Assembly: GCF_000612505.1 (NCBI RefSeq) | Contig: NZ_CP004078.1 | Coordinates: 1,848,001-1,912,000 of the forward strand | Reading direction: 5' to 3' | From: Paenibacillus sabinae T27 | GTDB taxonomy: Bacteria; Bacillota; Bacilli; Paenibacillales; Paenibacillaceae | Length of the DNA stretch: 64,000 nucleotides | Shown: one piece after another, positions 17,565 through 29,171 of the stretch | How the letters are laid out: each line of letters begins with the position of its first letter | How positions within the stretch are numbered: position 1 is the first letter of the stretch | The notes under the pieces: generated by a model | Told to the model about the DNA's origin: nothing | The model's input: the letters and a program-made list of their open reading frames with translations, nothing else | Databases searched by the model: none | Position numbers and translations under genes: made by a program

Positions 17565-18479
17565 ATGAAACCACAACGTTCCATATCGGCCGCGGCCGCT
17601 CTTGCCGTATTCTTGCTCGCTCTGACGGCTTGCACGGGAGATAAGCCTGCCGCAGGCCCATCGGATGCGCCCGTCACGGCCTCGCCGACCATTGCGCCCA
17701 CGGCCGTTCCCGAACCGAGCACGGCGCCCGAACCATCCGCTTCACCGAGCCAACCGGCAGTCGGGGAGACTCAGGTTATAAAAGGGACCGGGGTCTACAA
17801 CGGTCAAATCGATAATCATTCCATAGAAATCCAGACGGAGGAAGGTCCGATTGCCTTTGAACTCGGAGCCGGATTGGAGAATGTGCCGGAAACGCTGAAT
17901 GAAGAGGACAAGATCTCCTTTGAATACGTGGAAAAAGAGGTAGAGGGCGACCCTTCGGTCAAGCAGCGTGTGCTTACCAAGCTGAGCGCTTCGGAAGGGA
18001 GCGCGGATAATTCGTCCGAATTGCCGCCAACGAAGCAGCTGGAGCTTACGTTGGAAGGAAGCCGGGAAGTGAAGACGGCGACGCTCGCTCAGGGCAACGG
18101 TTATGCGCTGTATGTGTTTGATATTCTCAGCTTCGACCAGGCGAAGGGCCGGCTTTATCTGAAGGTTAATCCCGACTATTACGCCGACATCGAGAAGCTT
18201 CCTTCAGACTTTAATCTGGATATTCTGCGGCTTGAAGGCAGCAAGGAGCTGTCCAAAATTGGGGAAGTCAAGGAGCTTAAAGAGGGCGAGAGAGCTCAGG
18301 CAATGCCGGACGCCCGGCTGTTCCTGACCGCAACCGGCAAGGACGGGGCGAAAAAATATATCGTCAAGGAGTCGGACGGGCAGGGTTTTATCATTACCAT
18401 GAATATCCCTTTCGGTGAGGCCACGGAAGGATTTCCACCGCATGCCTTTGCTTCGTTGAATACGCTTGTGAACCGTTAA
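17565..18479 (+). CDS. Lipoprotein of unknown function
   Basis: A 304-residue predicted lipoprotein. The N-terminus has basic residues, a hydrophobic core and the lipobox LTAC, giving a lipidated Cys at about residue 23. A Pro/Ser/Thr/Ala-rich linker (about 28-67) follows, then two soluble parts: one beginning QVIKGTGVYNGQID (about 70-150) and one beginning with LELTLEGS (about 163-300). I do not recognise a catalytic motif. The ATG at 17565 is chosen because AAGGAGG lies just upstream; the frame is open further but those residues are not signal-like. It is divergent from yhbH. Confidence 0.8.
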   Translation: MKPQRSISAAAALAVFLLALTACTGDKPAAGPSDAPVTASPTIAPTAVPEPSTAPEPSASPSQPAVGETQVIKGTGVYNGQIDNHSIEIQTEEGPIAFELGAGLENVPETLNEEDKISFEYVEKEVEGDPSVKQRVLTKLSASEGSADNSSELPPTKQLELTLEGSREVKTATLAQGNGYALYVFDILSFDQAKGRLYLKVNPDYYADIEKLPSDFNLDILRLEGSKELSKIGEVKELKEGERAQAMPDARLFLTATGKDGAKKYIVKESDGQGFIITMNIPFGEATEGFPPHAFASLNTLVNR

Positions 18480-18516
18480 ACGCAGCATAAAAGGCTTCAC
18501 TGGCTGAGAGACAAAA

Positions 18517-18570
18517 CGGCCCCTCGGGTCTTGTCTTCGGGTAATTACCCGGACAACCCGAGGGGCCGGT
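18517..18570. terminator. Bidirectional terminator between convergent genes
   Basis: CGGCCCCTCGGGT pairs with ACCCGAGGGGCCG, with an inner stem. Leftward it is followed by TTTTGTC, so it should end the membrane-protein gene on the minus strand as well as the lipoprotein gene. Confidence 0.75.
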
Positions 18571-18619
18571 TCTGTATTCGAAGCCGCCATTTTGTAAGGG
18601 GGCAGCGTCCGTCCCGACT

Positions 18620-19060
18620 TTACGACAGGGCGCCCACGTCCGCCAGAACCACCACAATGAGCAGCACGAACATCAGCAATATAAGTCCGTTGATGATCGT
18701 CCCGATGATTCCGAATACTTTGCGCCTACCGCGCAGGGCAAGGCCGATGATTCCAACCACCAGGCCGATCAAATTAAGCGCCGCAAGCGCAAGCACCGAC
18801 AAGCCGAGAAACAGAAAACCTTCGCCTCCCCGGTCAGCCAGCGTGATCGTTACATGAACTTCCTGCCCGATTAAGACTGCAGCGACTATGAAGGAGACGA
18901 TGTATCCCACAATTGTCACCATAGCGATAACAAAGGAGGCGATGCCTGGGCCAGAATGCTTGAGCTTTCGCGGTTCCTCCGGGTAGGGAGAGAAGCCGGG
19001 GGCACCGGTATAGGGGTTGTTTTGCTGTGGGTCTTGCTTCGGAAAATCCTGTTCATCCAT
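18620..19060 (-). CDS. Small multi-pass membrane protein, unknown function
   Basis: A 146-residue protein with a hydrophilic, Pro/Gln/Asn-rich N-terminal tail (about 1-35, including NNPYTGAPGFSPYPEEP) and three or four membrane segments (about 38-62, 82-107 and 112-140). The tail plus the small helical core resembles DUF4190/DUF4064-type proteins, a weak assignment. No catalytic residues are obvious. It is a single gene facing the lipoprotein gene. Confidence 0.7.
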   Translation of the reverse strand: MDEQDFPKQDPQQNNPYTGAPGFSPYPEEPRKLKHSGPGIASFVIAMVTIVGYIVSFIVAAVLIGQEVHVTITLADRGGEGFLFLGLSVLALAALNLIGLVVGIIGLALRGRRKVFGIIGTIINGLILLMFVLLIVVVLADVGALS

Positions 19061-19260
19061 AGACTGGGTATGCTCCTTTGCCGATTATTTACTATGTATA
19101 TGCTATAACTATTGTTCACAGGCTAAGCTCCAAATGCAAGGCCCCTGGCAAAAAAGGTGAACACTGGATATGTCTGCTGTGCATCCGTTATGATAGAAGG
19201 GATCGAAAAAGCATGCCGTATGTAGCGTATTCTCGGCATAGGATAAGGAGTTGTCAGTCT

Positions 19261-19644
19261 TTGCAGCGGACATTTATCACTTGGGGAGCGCTGTTCGCCA
19301 TGCTTGCCGTAGCCGTCGGCGCTTTCGGCGCCCATATCCTTAAAGCCTCGCTCAATGAATCGGCGATGGCGGTCTATGAAACGGGCGTCCATTATCACAT
19401 GATGCATGCGCTGGGTCTGCTGATCGTCGGCCTTGCCGCCGGACAATGGGGTGAGAGCGGCCGGCTCCGCTGGTCCGGCTGGCTGCTTATTGCCGGCATC
19501 ATCCTGTTCTCGGGGAGCCTTTATGCGCTGAGCATTTCGGGAATCAAGGTGCTGGGAGCAATTACTCCGTTAGGCGGAGTATGCTTCATTGCCGGCTGGC
19601 TGCTGCTTGCTTTGGAGGGCTGGTCCCGGAAAAAAGCCCGCTAG
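19261..19644 (+). CDS. DUF423 family membrane protein (YwdK-like)
   Basis: A 127-residue protein with four predicted membrane helices. The family landmarks GALFAMLAVAVGAFGAHILK, YETGVHYHMMHALGLL and the C-terminal TPLGGVCFIAGWLLLA are clear. The function of the family is unknown. I start at the TTG at 19261, which has AAGGAG 10 bases upstream and gives the usual length; the open frame continues 61 codons upstream but that part is unlike the family. Confidence 0.85.
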   Translation: MQRTFITWGALFAMLAVAVGAFGAHILKASLNESAMAVYETGVHYHMMHALGLLIVGLAAGQWGESGRLRWSGWLLIAGIILFSGSLYALSISGIKVLGAITPLGGVCFIAGWLLLALEGWSRKKAR

Positions 19645-19707
19645 TTCCAAAAGGCGCTCCGCTGGCAGAAGCGCATTGAATCTCGCGGAGCGATCTTATG
19701 GCTTTAC

Positions 19708-19765
19708 GCAAGCGAGGGTGCTCTTAGACCGTCTTATGGTCTAAAGGCACCCTCGTTTGCTTTTT
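19708..19765. terminator. Long bidirectional terminator
   Basis: GCAAGCGAGGGTGC pairs with GCACCCTCGTTTGC (one G-U), and TTAGACC pairs with GGTCTAA inside it, followed by TTTTT. It lies between convergent genes and its T-run overlaps the 3' end of the minus-strand gene. Confidence 0.85.
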
Positions 19766-20273
19766 ACAAAAATTCGTCGATTTCATTTAGCCTGAACGTA
19801 TATACCTGCTTCTCGTCTACATGATAGACGTTTATGGTGCCTGTCTCTTCGTCAAAATTCAGAATACGGCACGGAAGTGACAACTGCTTGCCCTGGCGGT
19901 TGGCCCTTAACCGGACCAGTCGGTTATCCCGGATAAACGTGCGAATCTGTTCGAAGGCGTCTGCGGGACTTTCCGCGGGTGCCTTCGGAGGAGATGCCGC
20001 TGCAGAAGGTGAAGCGTGCACGGAAGACTTATAACCCGAGAGCTTCTTAAGCAGAGCGCTTTCCTGCTTGGACAACGTTTTGGGCGGATTCAGCAGGCTG
20101 TCGATTTTTTTTCCCAGGGGGAGTTCCGAATTGATTTTAAAATCTCCTACGACCTGGCTGCCGTTCATCAGTTCCAGCAAATATTGCAGAGCAAGCGGAT
20201 GGGTACGGGCATTAATCAAGATGTCGACGTTAAACAAATAATGATCGTCTTCGCTTAGTGTTTTTTTGTCCAT
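19764..20273 (-). CDS. Conserved-looking hypothetical protein
   Basis: I do not recognise this 169-residue protein. It has a folded N-terminal part (about 1-80), a low-complexity Ala/Pro/Ser linker (about 84-105) and a C-terminal part (about 106-169) with RLRANRQGKQLSLPCRILNF and NVYHVDEKQVYTFRLNEIDEF, which looks like a small beta-barrel and is faintly reminiscent of WYL or SH3-like modules. No signal peptide or membrane segment is visible. GGGGG precedes the ATG. It is a single gene. Confidence 0.65.
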   Translation of the reverse strand: MDKKTLSEDDHYLFNVDILINARTHPLALQYLLELMNGSQVVGDFKINSELPLGKKIDSLLNPPKTLSKQESALLKKLSGYKSSVHASPSAAASPPKAPAESPADAFEQIRTFIRDNRLVRLRANRQGKQLSLPCRILNFDEETGTINVYHVDEKQVYTFRLNEIDEFL

Positions 20274-20475
20274 AATGCCCCCAGCTTATCCTTAGAAATG
20301 GTTCTATGTAAACAAACTATATCATTAAACGCGAAATAATAATATAGAAGAATTTCGGGGAGATTGGGCCTTTTGTCACCTGGTTCTTCCGTAAAAATCG
20401 GGACCATCGTCCACACGTCTGCAACAAGGCAGGCATACACATAGAGCGGGGAAACGATAAGGGAGGTGGCTGTTA

Positions 20476-20778
20476 ATGGTGACTTTGGAGCCTGTAGCGG
20501 TCGGCAATCATATTATGCTTGGCGTGGAAGTGAAACTGCCCAAAACGACGCTGCTGACGATCAGCACCGATAAAGGTTATATTATGTGCGGAGCGCTTGA
20601 TGTCGGACTGCTGAACGAACGTCTTGCAGACCGGGGCATCATTGCCGGAAGGGCTGTGGGGGTACGGACATTGGAACAGCTGCTTGCCGCTCCGCTGGAA
20701 TCCGTGACATTCGAGGCGGAGAAGCTTGGAATCGTTCCGGGCATGATCGGGTCCGAAGCTTTGCTCAGGATGCTGTAG
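20476..20778 (+). CDS. yunC: DUF1805 family protein (YunC-like)
   Basis: A 100-residue protein of the DUF1805/YunC family, small alpha/beta proteins of unknown function. The core LLTISTDKGYIMCGALDVGLLN and AGRAVGVRTLEQLL are characteristic. GGGAGGTGG precedes the ATG. In Bacillus yunC is next to yunD; here a YunD-like nucleotidase is encoded about 15 kb away at 35715. A terminator follows directly. Confidence 0.85.
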   Translation: MVTLEPVAVGNHIMLGVEVKLPKTTLLTISTDKGYIMCGALDVGLLNERLADRGIIAGRAVGVRTLEQLLAAPLESVTFEAEKLGIVPGMIGSEALLRML

Positions 20779-20797
20779 AGAAATGCGCAGGTGAGAT

Positions 20798-20819
20798 GGG
20801 GCCAATCGGCCCCTTTTTT
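20798..20819 (+). terminator. Terminator after the yunC-like gene
   Basis: GGGGCC pairs with GGCCCC around AATC, followed by six T. Confidence 0.9.
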
Positions 20820-20951
20820 AATGCTAGGCTTTTAACCAAATTGATGTCCATAAATAGAGGTTACGCGTTTGTGTAAAAAACCGGAAGCGGATGGGCAAGC
20901 ATAAGCGGGAATCCCTTTGAGCATCCTACGGAAGTCGATCCATCCGGTATT

Positions 20952-20981
20952 TTGACAAAATTATGGAGATTGGGTCATATT
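20952..20981 (+). promoter_or_regulatory. Probable promoter of the dps gene
   Basis: TTGACA (20952-20957), an 18-base spacer and CATATT (20976-20981) form a SigA-like promoter about 100 bases before the ATG. Apart from this and the terminator, the 305-base gap 20779-21083 shows no gene or PerR box. Confidence 0.5.
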
Positions 20982-21083
20982 GTTTCGCCCGGGTGGACAT
21001 AGGGGTAAATGGTCAGTAGACAACGGCAGGGCCGGACCATCTTGAGATGCCGGCTACATTTTTGGACAAGGAAGGGATTTAAA

Positions 21084-21545
21084 ATGGCTAAAGCAACAAA
21101 CAAAGTTGAATCTACCTCAGTCGAGCAAGTATTGAACCGTCAGGTTGCCAATCTGAATGTGCTGTATGTCAAAATACACAATTACCATTGGTATGTAAAA
21201 GGCGAGCAGTTCTTCTCGCTTCATGTCAAATTCGAAGAATTATATGATGAGGTTACGGAGAAAATGGACGAGGTGGCAGAGCGTCTCTTGAGCATCAAAG
21301 GGCAACCGGCTGCAACCTTGAAGGAGTATCTGGAAATTGCGACCATTCAGGAAGCAACCGGCAAGGAGGATACGCGCGCGATGGTGCAAACACTGATCGA
21401 GGATTTCACCACCGTGGCTGAAGAAGTGACGGAAGGCATCGAACTGGCGGAGGAAGGTACGGACCACCCTACGGCCGACTTGTTCATCAAAATCCGCACC
21501 GACTTTGAAAAGCATGCCTGGATGCTGCGTTCTTTCCTCGGTTGA
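21084..21545 (+). CDS. dps: Dps family DNA-binding/ferritin-like protein
   Basis: A 153-residue Dps-type protein that oxidises and stores iron with hydrogen peroxide and may protect DNA. The four-helix ferritin fold carries the ferroxidase residues: KIHNYHWYVKG (His), FFSLHVKFEELYDEVTEKMDE (His/Asp/Glu), shown here only as landmarks. The Lys-rich N-terminus (MAKATNKVE) could contact DNA. Length is normal. The ATG at 21084 follows GGAAGGG; the open frame begins 25 codons earlier without family similarity. The gene stands alone and has its own terminator. Confidence 0.92.
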   Translation: MAKATNKVESTSVEQVLNRQVANLNVLYVKIHNYHWYVKGEQFFSLHVKFEELYDEVTEKMDEVAERLLSIKGQPAATLKEYLEIATIQEATGKEDTRAMVQTLIEDFTTVAEEVTEGIELAEEGTDHPTADLFIKIRTDFEKHAWMLRSFLG

Positions 21546-21595
21546 GGACCGGACCGTACGTTTGACAGGCAGTGAGGATCTATGAATTAGCGGAC

Positions 21596-21618
21596 AAGCC
21601 TCCCCAGGAGGCTTTTTT
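21596..21618 (+). terminator. Terminator after dps
   Basis: AAGCCTCC pairs with GGAGGCTT around CCA, followed by six T. In the rest of the gap 21546-21867 I see no gene or clear site. Confidence 0.9.
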
Positions 21619-21867
21619 GCGTTATTCGACAAATTCGTAATGCCTTTTGAAAAAAACTGCTTTGGAAAATATTTCGGGATGATACCGCGGCTGAGGAAGG
21701 AAATCTATACACGGCGCGTTTTTTTACGCCATACGGATTCCGGAATACGAGCTTGAATGGTCTTCTTGCGGAAGCTTTTTTAACATCAGCCTGTCGGAAT
21801 GGAACGAATGCCGTTATAATAGATTCATGAGCAGCTGAAAAATTGGGATTGGAAGGAGGGATAAGCG

Positions 21868-22440
21868 ATGAAACTCAACCCCGTCGCTCTGAAAGAATGG
21901 GCTTCGGTCATTGATGTTCTGCTGGAAGGTGATCAGATCCTGCTTATGCGAAAAGGCGGCATCGAGGAGGAAACGAGGCGGTTTGAGCTGAAGAGCCGTT
22001 CCTTTTATCTGTTCCCGACCTATGAACACCAGCGGGCCCACCTGATCAAGGACCCCTATCAATCCTTCGTGGAGCGTTCACTTTCGGAATTTGATGCGGG
22101 AGCCGCCCATGTGAAGCTTACCGCATATGCCGAGGCAACCGATGATCTTGAAGTGCGTGATTTCGCGCAGCTTGAGCTGCTTTATCCTTATCATATGTGG
22201 ACGGGAAATTTGGCCGAGGAGCGGCTCAAATGGAAGGCGAAGCAGCCGCTTCATATATTACTGCTCCGGGTATACAAGCTGGAGGAGCCGGTTCTGATCG
22301 AGGCGCTTCCGGAATATGGGGGCTGCCGTTCCTGGATTGAGCTTCCGGCGGTGAAGGACGACATCCGGTTAAACCCGGTTTTGAGCGAAGAGTCGTTTGA
22401 AGAAAAGCGTGTGAGAATTAAGTCCATATTAGGGCAATAA
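21868..22440 (+). CDS. DUF1802 family protein
   Basis: A 190-residue protein of the DUF1802 family, of unknown function. Characteristic parts are ALKEWASVIDVLLEGDQILL, the basic/acidic turn RKGGIEEETRRFELK, the FYLFPTYEHQ motif and a C-terminal LRVYKLEEPV region. It looks cytoplasmic. AAGGAGGG lies nine bases before the ATG. It is followed by the suf promoter region, so it is probably transcribed separately. Confidence 0.82.
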   Translation: MKLNPVALKEWASVIDVLLEGDQILLMRKGGIEEETRRFELKSRSFYLFPTYEHQRAHLIKDPYQSFVERSLSEFDAGAAHVKLTAYAEATDDLEVRDFAQLELLYPYHMWTGNLAEERLKWKAKQPLHILLLRVYKLEEPVLIEALPEYGGCRSWIELPAVKDDIRLNPVLSEESFEEKRVRIKSILGQ

Positions 22441-22536
22441 TATGACAATAATGGTGAAACTTCGTTGAAAGATTTTGAAAAAATGAAAATTCGGTTTGTA
22501 ATGACAGGTTCATTATAATAAAATGAGTGAAAATCA

Positions 22537-22573
22537 TTGATAATCAGTGAGAATCAAATTATAATGATTATAA
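22537..22573 (+). promoter_or_regulatory. suf operon promoter with an overlapping PerR/Fur-type box
   Basis: TTGATA (22537-22542), a 17-base spacer and TATAAT (22560-22565) form a strong SigA promoter. TTATAATGATTATAA at 22559-22573 is an exact 7-1-7 palindrome matching the Bacillus PerR box consensus TTATAATnATTATAA and covers the -10. Fur-type boxes differ by a few bases, so the controlling protein could be PerR or Fur. A second AT-rich TGAAAATCATTGATAATCA stretch overlaps the -35. Confidence 0.75.
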
Positions 22574-22670
22574 TTTGATAAGCACTCTAAAGCATAATGC
22601 TGGGATCAGGGCTAACCTGTTTTAATATAATTCTGATTTCGCAAATCGATCAATGGAGGGAATGAACGTT

Positions 22671-23453
22671 ATGGCAGCAGAATTTGTCATTGAGGGTTTG
22701 AAAGCGACAGTTGAGGGGAAAGAGATTCTAAAGGGGTTTAACCTTCAAATGAAGGGCGGCGAGGTTCATGCCATCATGGGGCCGAACGGCACCGGCAAGA
22801 GTACACTTGCTTCTTCGCTGATGGGCCATCCGAAATACGAAGTAACGGAAGGAACCGTAACCCTTGAGGGCGAAGACTTGCTGGAAATGGGCGTTGACGA
22901 GCGCGCCCGCGCCGGATTGTTCCTTGCAATGCAGTATCCGAGTGAAATCGCCGGCGTAACGAACTCCGACTTTCTCCGCAGCGCGATTAACGCCCGCCGC
23001 GAAGAAGGCAGCGAAATTTCGCTGATCAAGTTTATCCGCCAGATGGAAGGCAAAATGAAGGAATTGGAAATGAACCCTGAGTTCATGCACCGCTATTTGA
23101 ACGAAGGCTTCTCCGGCGGCGAGAAGAAACGCAACGAAATCCTGCAAATGATGTTGCTGGAACCGAAAATCGTCATTCTTGACGAAATTGACTCCGGTCT
23201 GGATATCGACGCATTGAGAGTTGTAGCCCAAGGGGTAAACGCTATGCGCAGCGAAGACCGCGGATTCCTGGTTATCACCCACTACCAACGTTTGCTCAAC
23301 TATATCAAGCCTGACTTTGTTCATATAATGATGCAAGGCAGAATCGTCAAATCCGGCGGTCCGGAGCTGGCGGAACGTCTTGAAGCCGAAGGCTACGAAT
23401 GGGTGAAGGAAGAACTCGGAATCGAAGATGAAACCGTAGGACAGGAAGCTTAA
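22671..23453 (+). CDS. sufC: Fe-S cluster assembly ATPase SufC
   Basis: A 260-residue ABC-type ATPase of the SUF scaffold complex SufBCD, which assembles iron-sulfur clusters. Walker A is GPNGTGKST, the signature is FSGGEKKRNEI (SufC-specific variant), Walker B is IVILDEIDSGLD and the switch His is in VITHYQRLL. I start at the third of three in-frame ATGs (MAAEFVIEG) because GGAGGG sits nine bases before it. It opens the operon sufC-D-S-U-B. Confidence 0.96.
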   Translation: MAAEFVIEGLKATVEGKEILKGFNLQMKGGEVHAIMGPNGTGKSTLASSLMGHPKYEVTEGTVTLEGEDLLEMGVDERARAGLFLAMQYPSEIAGVTNSDFLRSAINARREEGSEISLIKFIRQMEGKMKELEMNPEFMHRYLNEGFSGGEKKRNEILQMMLLEPKIVILDEIDSGLDIDALRVVAQGVNAMRSEDRGFLVITHYQRLLNYIKPDFVHIMMQGRIVKSGGPELAERLEAEGYEWVKEELGIEDETVGQEA

Positions 23454-23478
23454 GAACACCTGGAAGGAGGAGACCATT

Positions 23479-26418
<2,940 letters not shown>

Positions 26419-26442
26419 ATGAAATGAAGGAGGCATACCCCC

Positions 26443-27840
26443 ATGGCCAAAAAAGCGCCTGAAATTGAAGAGTACAAATATGGTTTTCGGGACGAGCACA
26501 AGGCGGTATTTCAAACGGGTAAAGGGCTGACTCCGGAAATCGTCAAGGAAATTTCGGCTATCAAGAATGAACCGCAGTGGATGCTGGACTTCCGTCTGAA
26601 ATCGCTCGGTCAATTCGACAAAATGCCGCTGCCGCGTTGGGGCGGAGACCTTGACGAGCTGGACTTCAACGACATTCAGTATTATGTCAGACCCTCTGAG
26701 AAGCAGGGAAAGACCTGGGAAGAGGTTCCTTCCGAAATCAAGGAAACCTTCGATAAGCTCGGTATTCCTGAAGCTGAACAAAAGTTCCTCGCGGGTGTAT
26801 CCGCACAATACGAATCCGAAGTTGTATATCACAGCATGCAGAAGGATCTGGAAGAGCAGGGCGTTATCTTTACGGATACGGACACGGCTCTTCGTGAGTA
26901 TCCCGAGATTTTCAAGGAATATTTCGGTACCGTTATTCCTCCTGCCGACAACAAGTTCGCTGCGCTGAACAGCGCTGTGTGGTCGGGCGGAAGCTTTATC
27001 TATGTTCCAAAGGGCGTTAAATGCGAAGTTCCGCTGCAAGCATACTTCCGCATCAACTCCGAGAACATGGGTCAATTCGAAAGAACGCTGATCATCGCCG
27101 ACGAGGACAGCTTTGTGCACTACGTGGAAGGCTGTACCGCTCCGGTCTACAGCACGAACTCGCTGCACAGCGCTGTCGTTGAGATCATCTGCAAGAAGAA
27201 CGCGCGTGTCCGTTATACCACTATCCAGAACTGGGCGCCGAACATCTACAACCTCGTTACGAAACGCGCGGTTGCGGAAGAGAACGCGACGATGGAATGG
27301 GTTGACGGCAACATCGGTTCCAAGCTGACGATGAAATACCCAGCTGTTGTTCTGAAAGGACGCGGCGCCAAAGGATCTGTGCTCTCCATCGCGGTGGCCG
27401 GCAAAGGCCAGCACCAGGATGCAGGGGCCAAAATGATCCATTTGGCACCGGACACAACGTCCACCATTATTTCCAAATCGATCAGTAAGCACGGCGGCAA
27501 GGTTACTTACCGCGGACTTGCTTCCTTCGGCCGTCAGGCGGAAGGCGCGAAATCGAACATCAAGTGCGATACGCTCATTATGGATAACGAGTCCACTTCG
27601 GATACGATTCCTTATAATGAGATTATGAACGATAACATTACGCTTGAGCACGAAGCGACGGTCTCGAAGGTATCCGAGGAACAGCTCTTCTACCTCATGA
27701 GCCGTGGTCTTTCGGAAGCCGAAGCGACCCAGATGATCGTTATGGGCTTCATCGAGCCGTTCACCAAGGAGCTGCCGATGGAATACGCCGTCGAAATGAA
27801 CCGTCTCATCAAATTTGAGATGGAGGGAAGCATCGGTTAA
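26443..27840 (+). CDS. sufB: Fe-S cluster assembly scaffold protein SufB
   Basis: A 465-residue SufB, the central scaffold that forms the cluster with SufC and SufD. Landmarks are [38 protein letters not shown] with a conserved Cys, and the C-terminal [11 protein letters not shown] and [12 protein letters not shown]. It closes the operon 24 bases after sufU and has its own AAGGAGG ribosome site. Confidence 0.96.
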   Translation: MAKKAPEIEEYKYGFRDEHKAVFQTGKGLTPEIVKEISAIKNEPQWMLDFRLKSLGQFDKMPLPRWGGDLDELDFNDIQYYVRPSEKQGKTWEEVPSEIKETFDKLGIPEAEQKFLAGVSAQYESEVVYHSMQKDLEEQGVIFTDTDTALREYPEIFKEYFGTVIPPADNKFAALNSAVWSGGSFIYVPKGVKCEVPLQAYFRINSENMGQFERTLIIADEDSFVHYVEGCTAPVYSTNSLHSAVVEIICKKNARVRYTTIQNWAPNIYNLVTKRAVAEENATMEWVDGNIGSKLTMKYPAVVLKGRGAKGSVLSIAVAGKGQHQDAGAKMIHLAPDTTSTIISKSISKHGGKVTYRGLASFGRQAEGAKSNIKCDTLIMDNESTSDTIPYNEIMNDNITLEHEATVSKVSEEQLFYLMSRGLSEAEATQMIVMGFIEPFTKELPMEYAVEMNRLIKFEMEGSIG

Positions 27841-27905
27841 CCTTGATCCTTCAAGGTTTTTCGGCTTTCGGACGGAGTTTAGCCGTTAATTAAATACCAT
27901 CTTTG

Positions 27906-27967
27906 ATACGTGTCCGCCAGTGAACTTGACGCTCTTATGCCCAAGACGCTCGGACACGTATTTTATT
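27906..27967 (+). terminator. Probable terminator of the suf operon
   Basis: ATACGTGTCCG and CGGACACGTAT form a perfect 11-bp stem around a 34-base loop, followed by TTTATTT. The long loop is unusual. Confidence 0.65.
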
Positions 27968-28012
27968 TAGGTCAACATACTTTAAATTGTGCTGGAAATT
28001 AGGGGGAATATC

Positions 28013-28594
28013 ATGAGCTTTGTGTCTATTTTGGGCCGGGAGAATTTTTTAAGCGTGATGAGCGACGGAAAGCTGCTGGGTGAGAACAACGAGGTTTTGC
28101 AAGAGGATTATCAAAATTTTATTAATATCGGAAACAGCGCTTTTATTGCTTTCGCGGGCAGTCAAGGGCCTTGTGAAGAGCTGTCGGTCCAGATGCTTCC
28201 CTACTTTGATGAAAAAACGGATTTTGCCGCCATTCATCAAGCTTTGGTCGATTTTTTCAAAGTCGATGATCCGAGTCAAAGGGATGTAAAGATAATGATT
28301 GCCTTTGGAGGCATCAACCTCGAAGGCCGCATTGAGTTCTATACGATAGATTCAGGAACGAGCACAAGCGAGAGGTACCTCCCGGAGGGTGAAGATATTA
28401 AATTCTGTTTCCTGCGCAGCGGAGAGCTCCTTACTGACCTGAATGTAAAGGGGAAAATGATCGAGCTGCTCCGCACTACGGGCGCAGGTACGCCGACCGA
28501 GTGCATTTCCGCGCAAAAATTGCTGAATGATTATGCAGCCGACCATGATGCTTCGGTTAATAAGAAGACCACGAGAATGGTCATCAAAAAATAA
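28013..28594 (+). CDS. Hypothetical protein, possibly Ntn-hydrolase-like
   Basis: I do not firmly recognise this 193-residue protein. The order of beta-rich N-terminus (SFVSILGRENFLSVMSDGKLL), a FIAFAGSQGPCEEL segment, and a later IMIAFGGINLEGRIEFYTIDS strand-turn-strand is faintly like the proteasome/HslV Ntn fold, but there is no N-terminal Thr or clear catalytic residue. It has no signal peptide and no membrane segment. AGGGGGAAT precedes the ATG at 28013. It stands alone between terminators. Confidence 0.6.
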   Translation: MSFVSILGRENFLSVMSDGKLLGENNEVLQEDYQNFINIGNSAFIAFAGSQGPCEELSVQMLPYFDEKTDFAAIHQALVDFFKVDDPSQRDVKIMIAFGGINLEGRIEFYTIDSGTSTSERYLPEGEDIKFCFLRSGELLTDLNVKGKMIELLRTTGAGTPTECISAQKLLNDYAADHDASVNKKTTRMVIKK

Positions 28595-28604
28595 GGCAAG
28601 TCCG

Positions 28605-28628
28605 ACCCGGCCCCGGCCGGGTTATATT
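28605..28628 (+). terminator. Terminator after the hypothetical gene
   Basis: ACCCGGCC pairs with GGCCGGGT with a minimal loop, followed by TATATTTT. Confidence 0.6.
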
Positions 28629-28640
28629 TTGGACTAGACA

Positions 28641-28654
28641 CGAACATATGTTCT
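28641..28654. promoter_or_regulatory. LexA (SOS) box-like operator before the VOC-family gene
   Basis: CGAACATATGTTCT matches 13 of 14 positions of the Bacillus LexA/DinR box CGAACRNRYGTTYC and contains the perfect palindrome GAACATATGTTC. It lies directly upstream of TATGAT (28654-28659), the likely -10, with TTGGAC or TGGACT as -35, so a bound repressor would cover the promoter. Confidence 0.6.
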
Positions 28655-28709
28655 ATGATAACATGGCAGTAGATATTCAAAATCCAAGATTGAAAGGGAT
28701 GTTGAAGAC

Positions 28710-29120
28710 ATGGCTAAACTGACCCCGTACATTTTTTCGGAGGATGCCAAATCTCAGGCTGCATTTTATACCGAGGCGCTTGGCGGAGAAATTCTGGATG
28801 TGATGACATTTGCGGATGGTCCCGACCCGAATCCGGAATTTAAAGACAAGGTTATGCATCTGAGTCTGAAGGCGGCCGGTATTTTATTTTACATGTGTGA
28901 TTCCATGTGGGCGTTCGAGCGTGGTAACGGGATGGCTCTCTCGCTTGAATTTCCGGCGGAAGCAGAGGCTTATGCCGCTTTTGACAAGCTGGCCGAGGGC
29001 GGCAAAATCATGGAGCCACTAAAGAAACAATTTTGGGGAGCGCACTTCGGCCAGCTTGAGGACAAGTACGGGATCATTTGGCAAGTCATGACGGAGATGG
29101 CGGCGCCCGAGCCCTCCTGA
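28710..29120 (+). CDS. VOC-fold (glyoxalase/PhnB-like) protein
   Basis: A 136-residue protein of the vicinal-oxygen-chelate superfamily, PhnB-like subgroup. It begins with LTPYIFSEDAKSQAAFYTEALGGEIL and ends with KKQFWGAHFGQLEDKYGIIWQV, both given as landmarks of the paired beta-alpha-beta-beta-beta modules. Substrate and metal use cannot be predicted; members include glyoxalase-like enzymes, antibiotic-resistance proteins and proteins of unknown role. A LexA-like box in front of the gene suggests induction by DNA damage. AAAGGG lies 11 bases before the ATG. Confidence 0.82.
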   Translation: MAKLTPYIFSEDAKSQAAFYTEALGGEILDVMTFADGPDPNPEFKDKVMHLSLKAAGILFYMCDSMWAFERGNGMALSLEFPAEAEAYAAFDKLAEGGKIMEPLKKQFWGAHFGQLEDKYGIIWQVMTEMAAPEPS

Positions 29121-29171
29121 TTCCATCCGAAGCTTGCAATCTTAACAAAGGTAATGACAGGGATAACGATG

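Noticed and set aside
20982-21008. SigB-like pattern GTTTCG-N15-GGGTAA before dps
   Set aside because: Dps is a SigB target in B. subtilis, but the match is partial and the presence of SigB in this organism is not known. The SigA-like site just upstream is listed instead.
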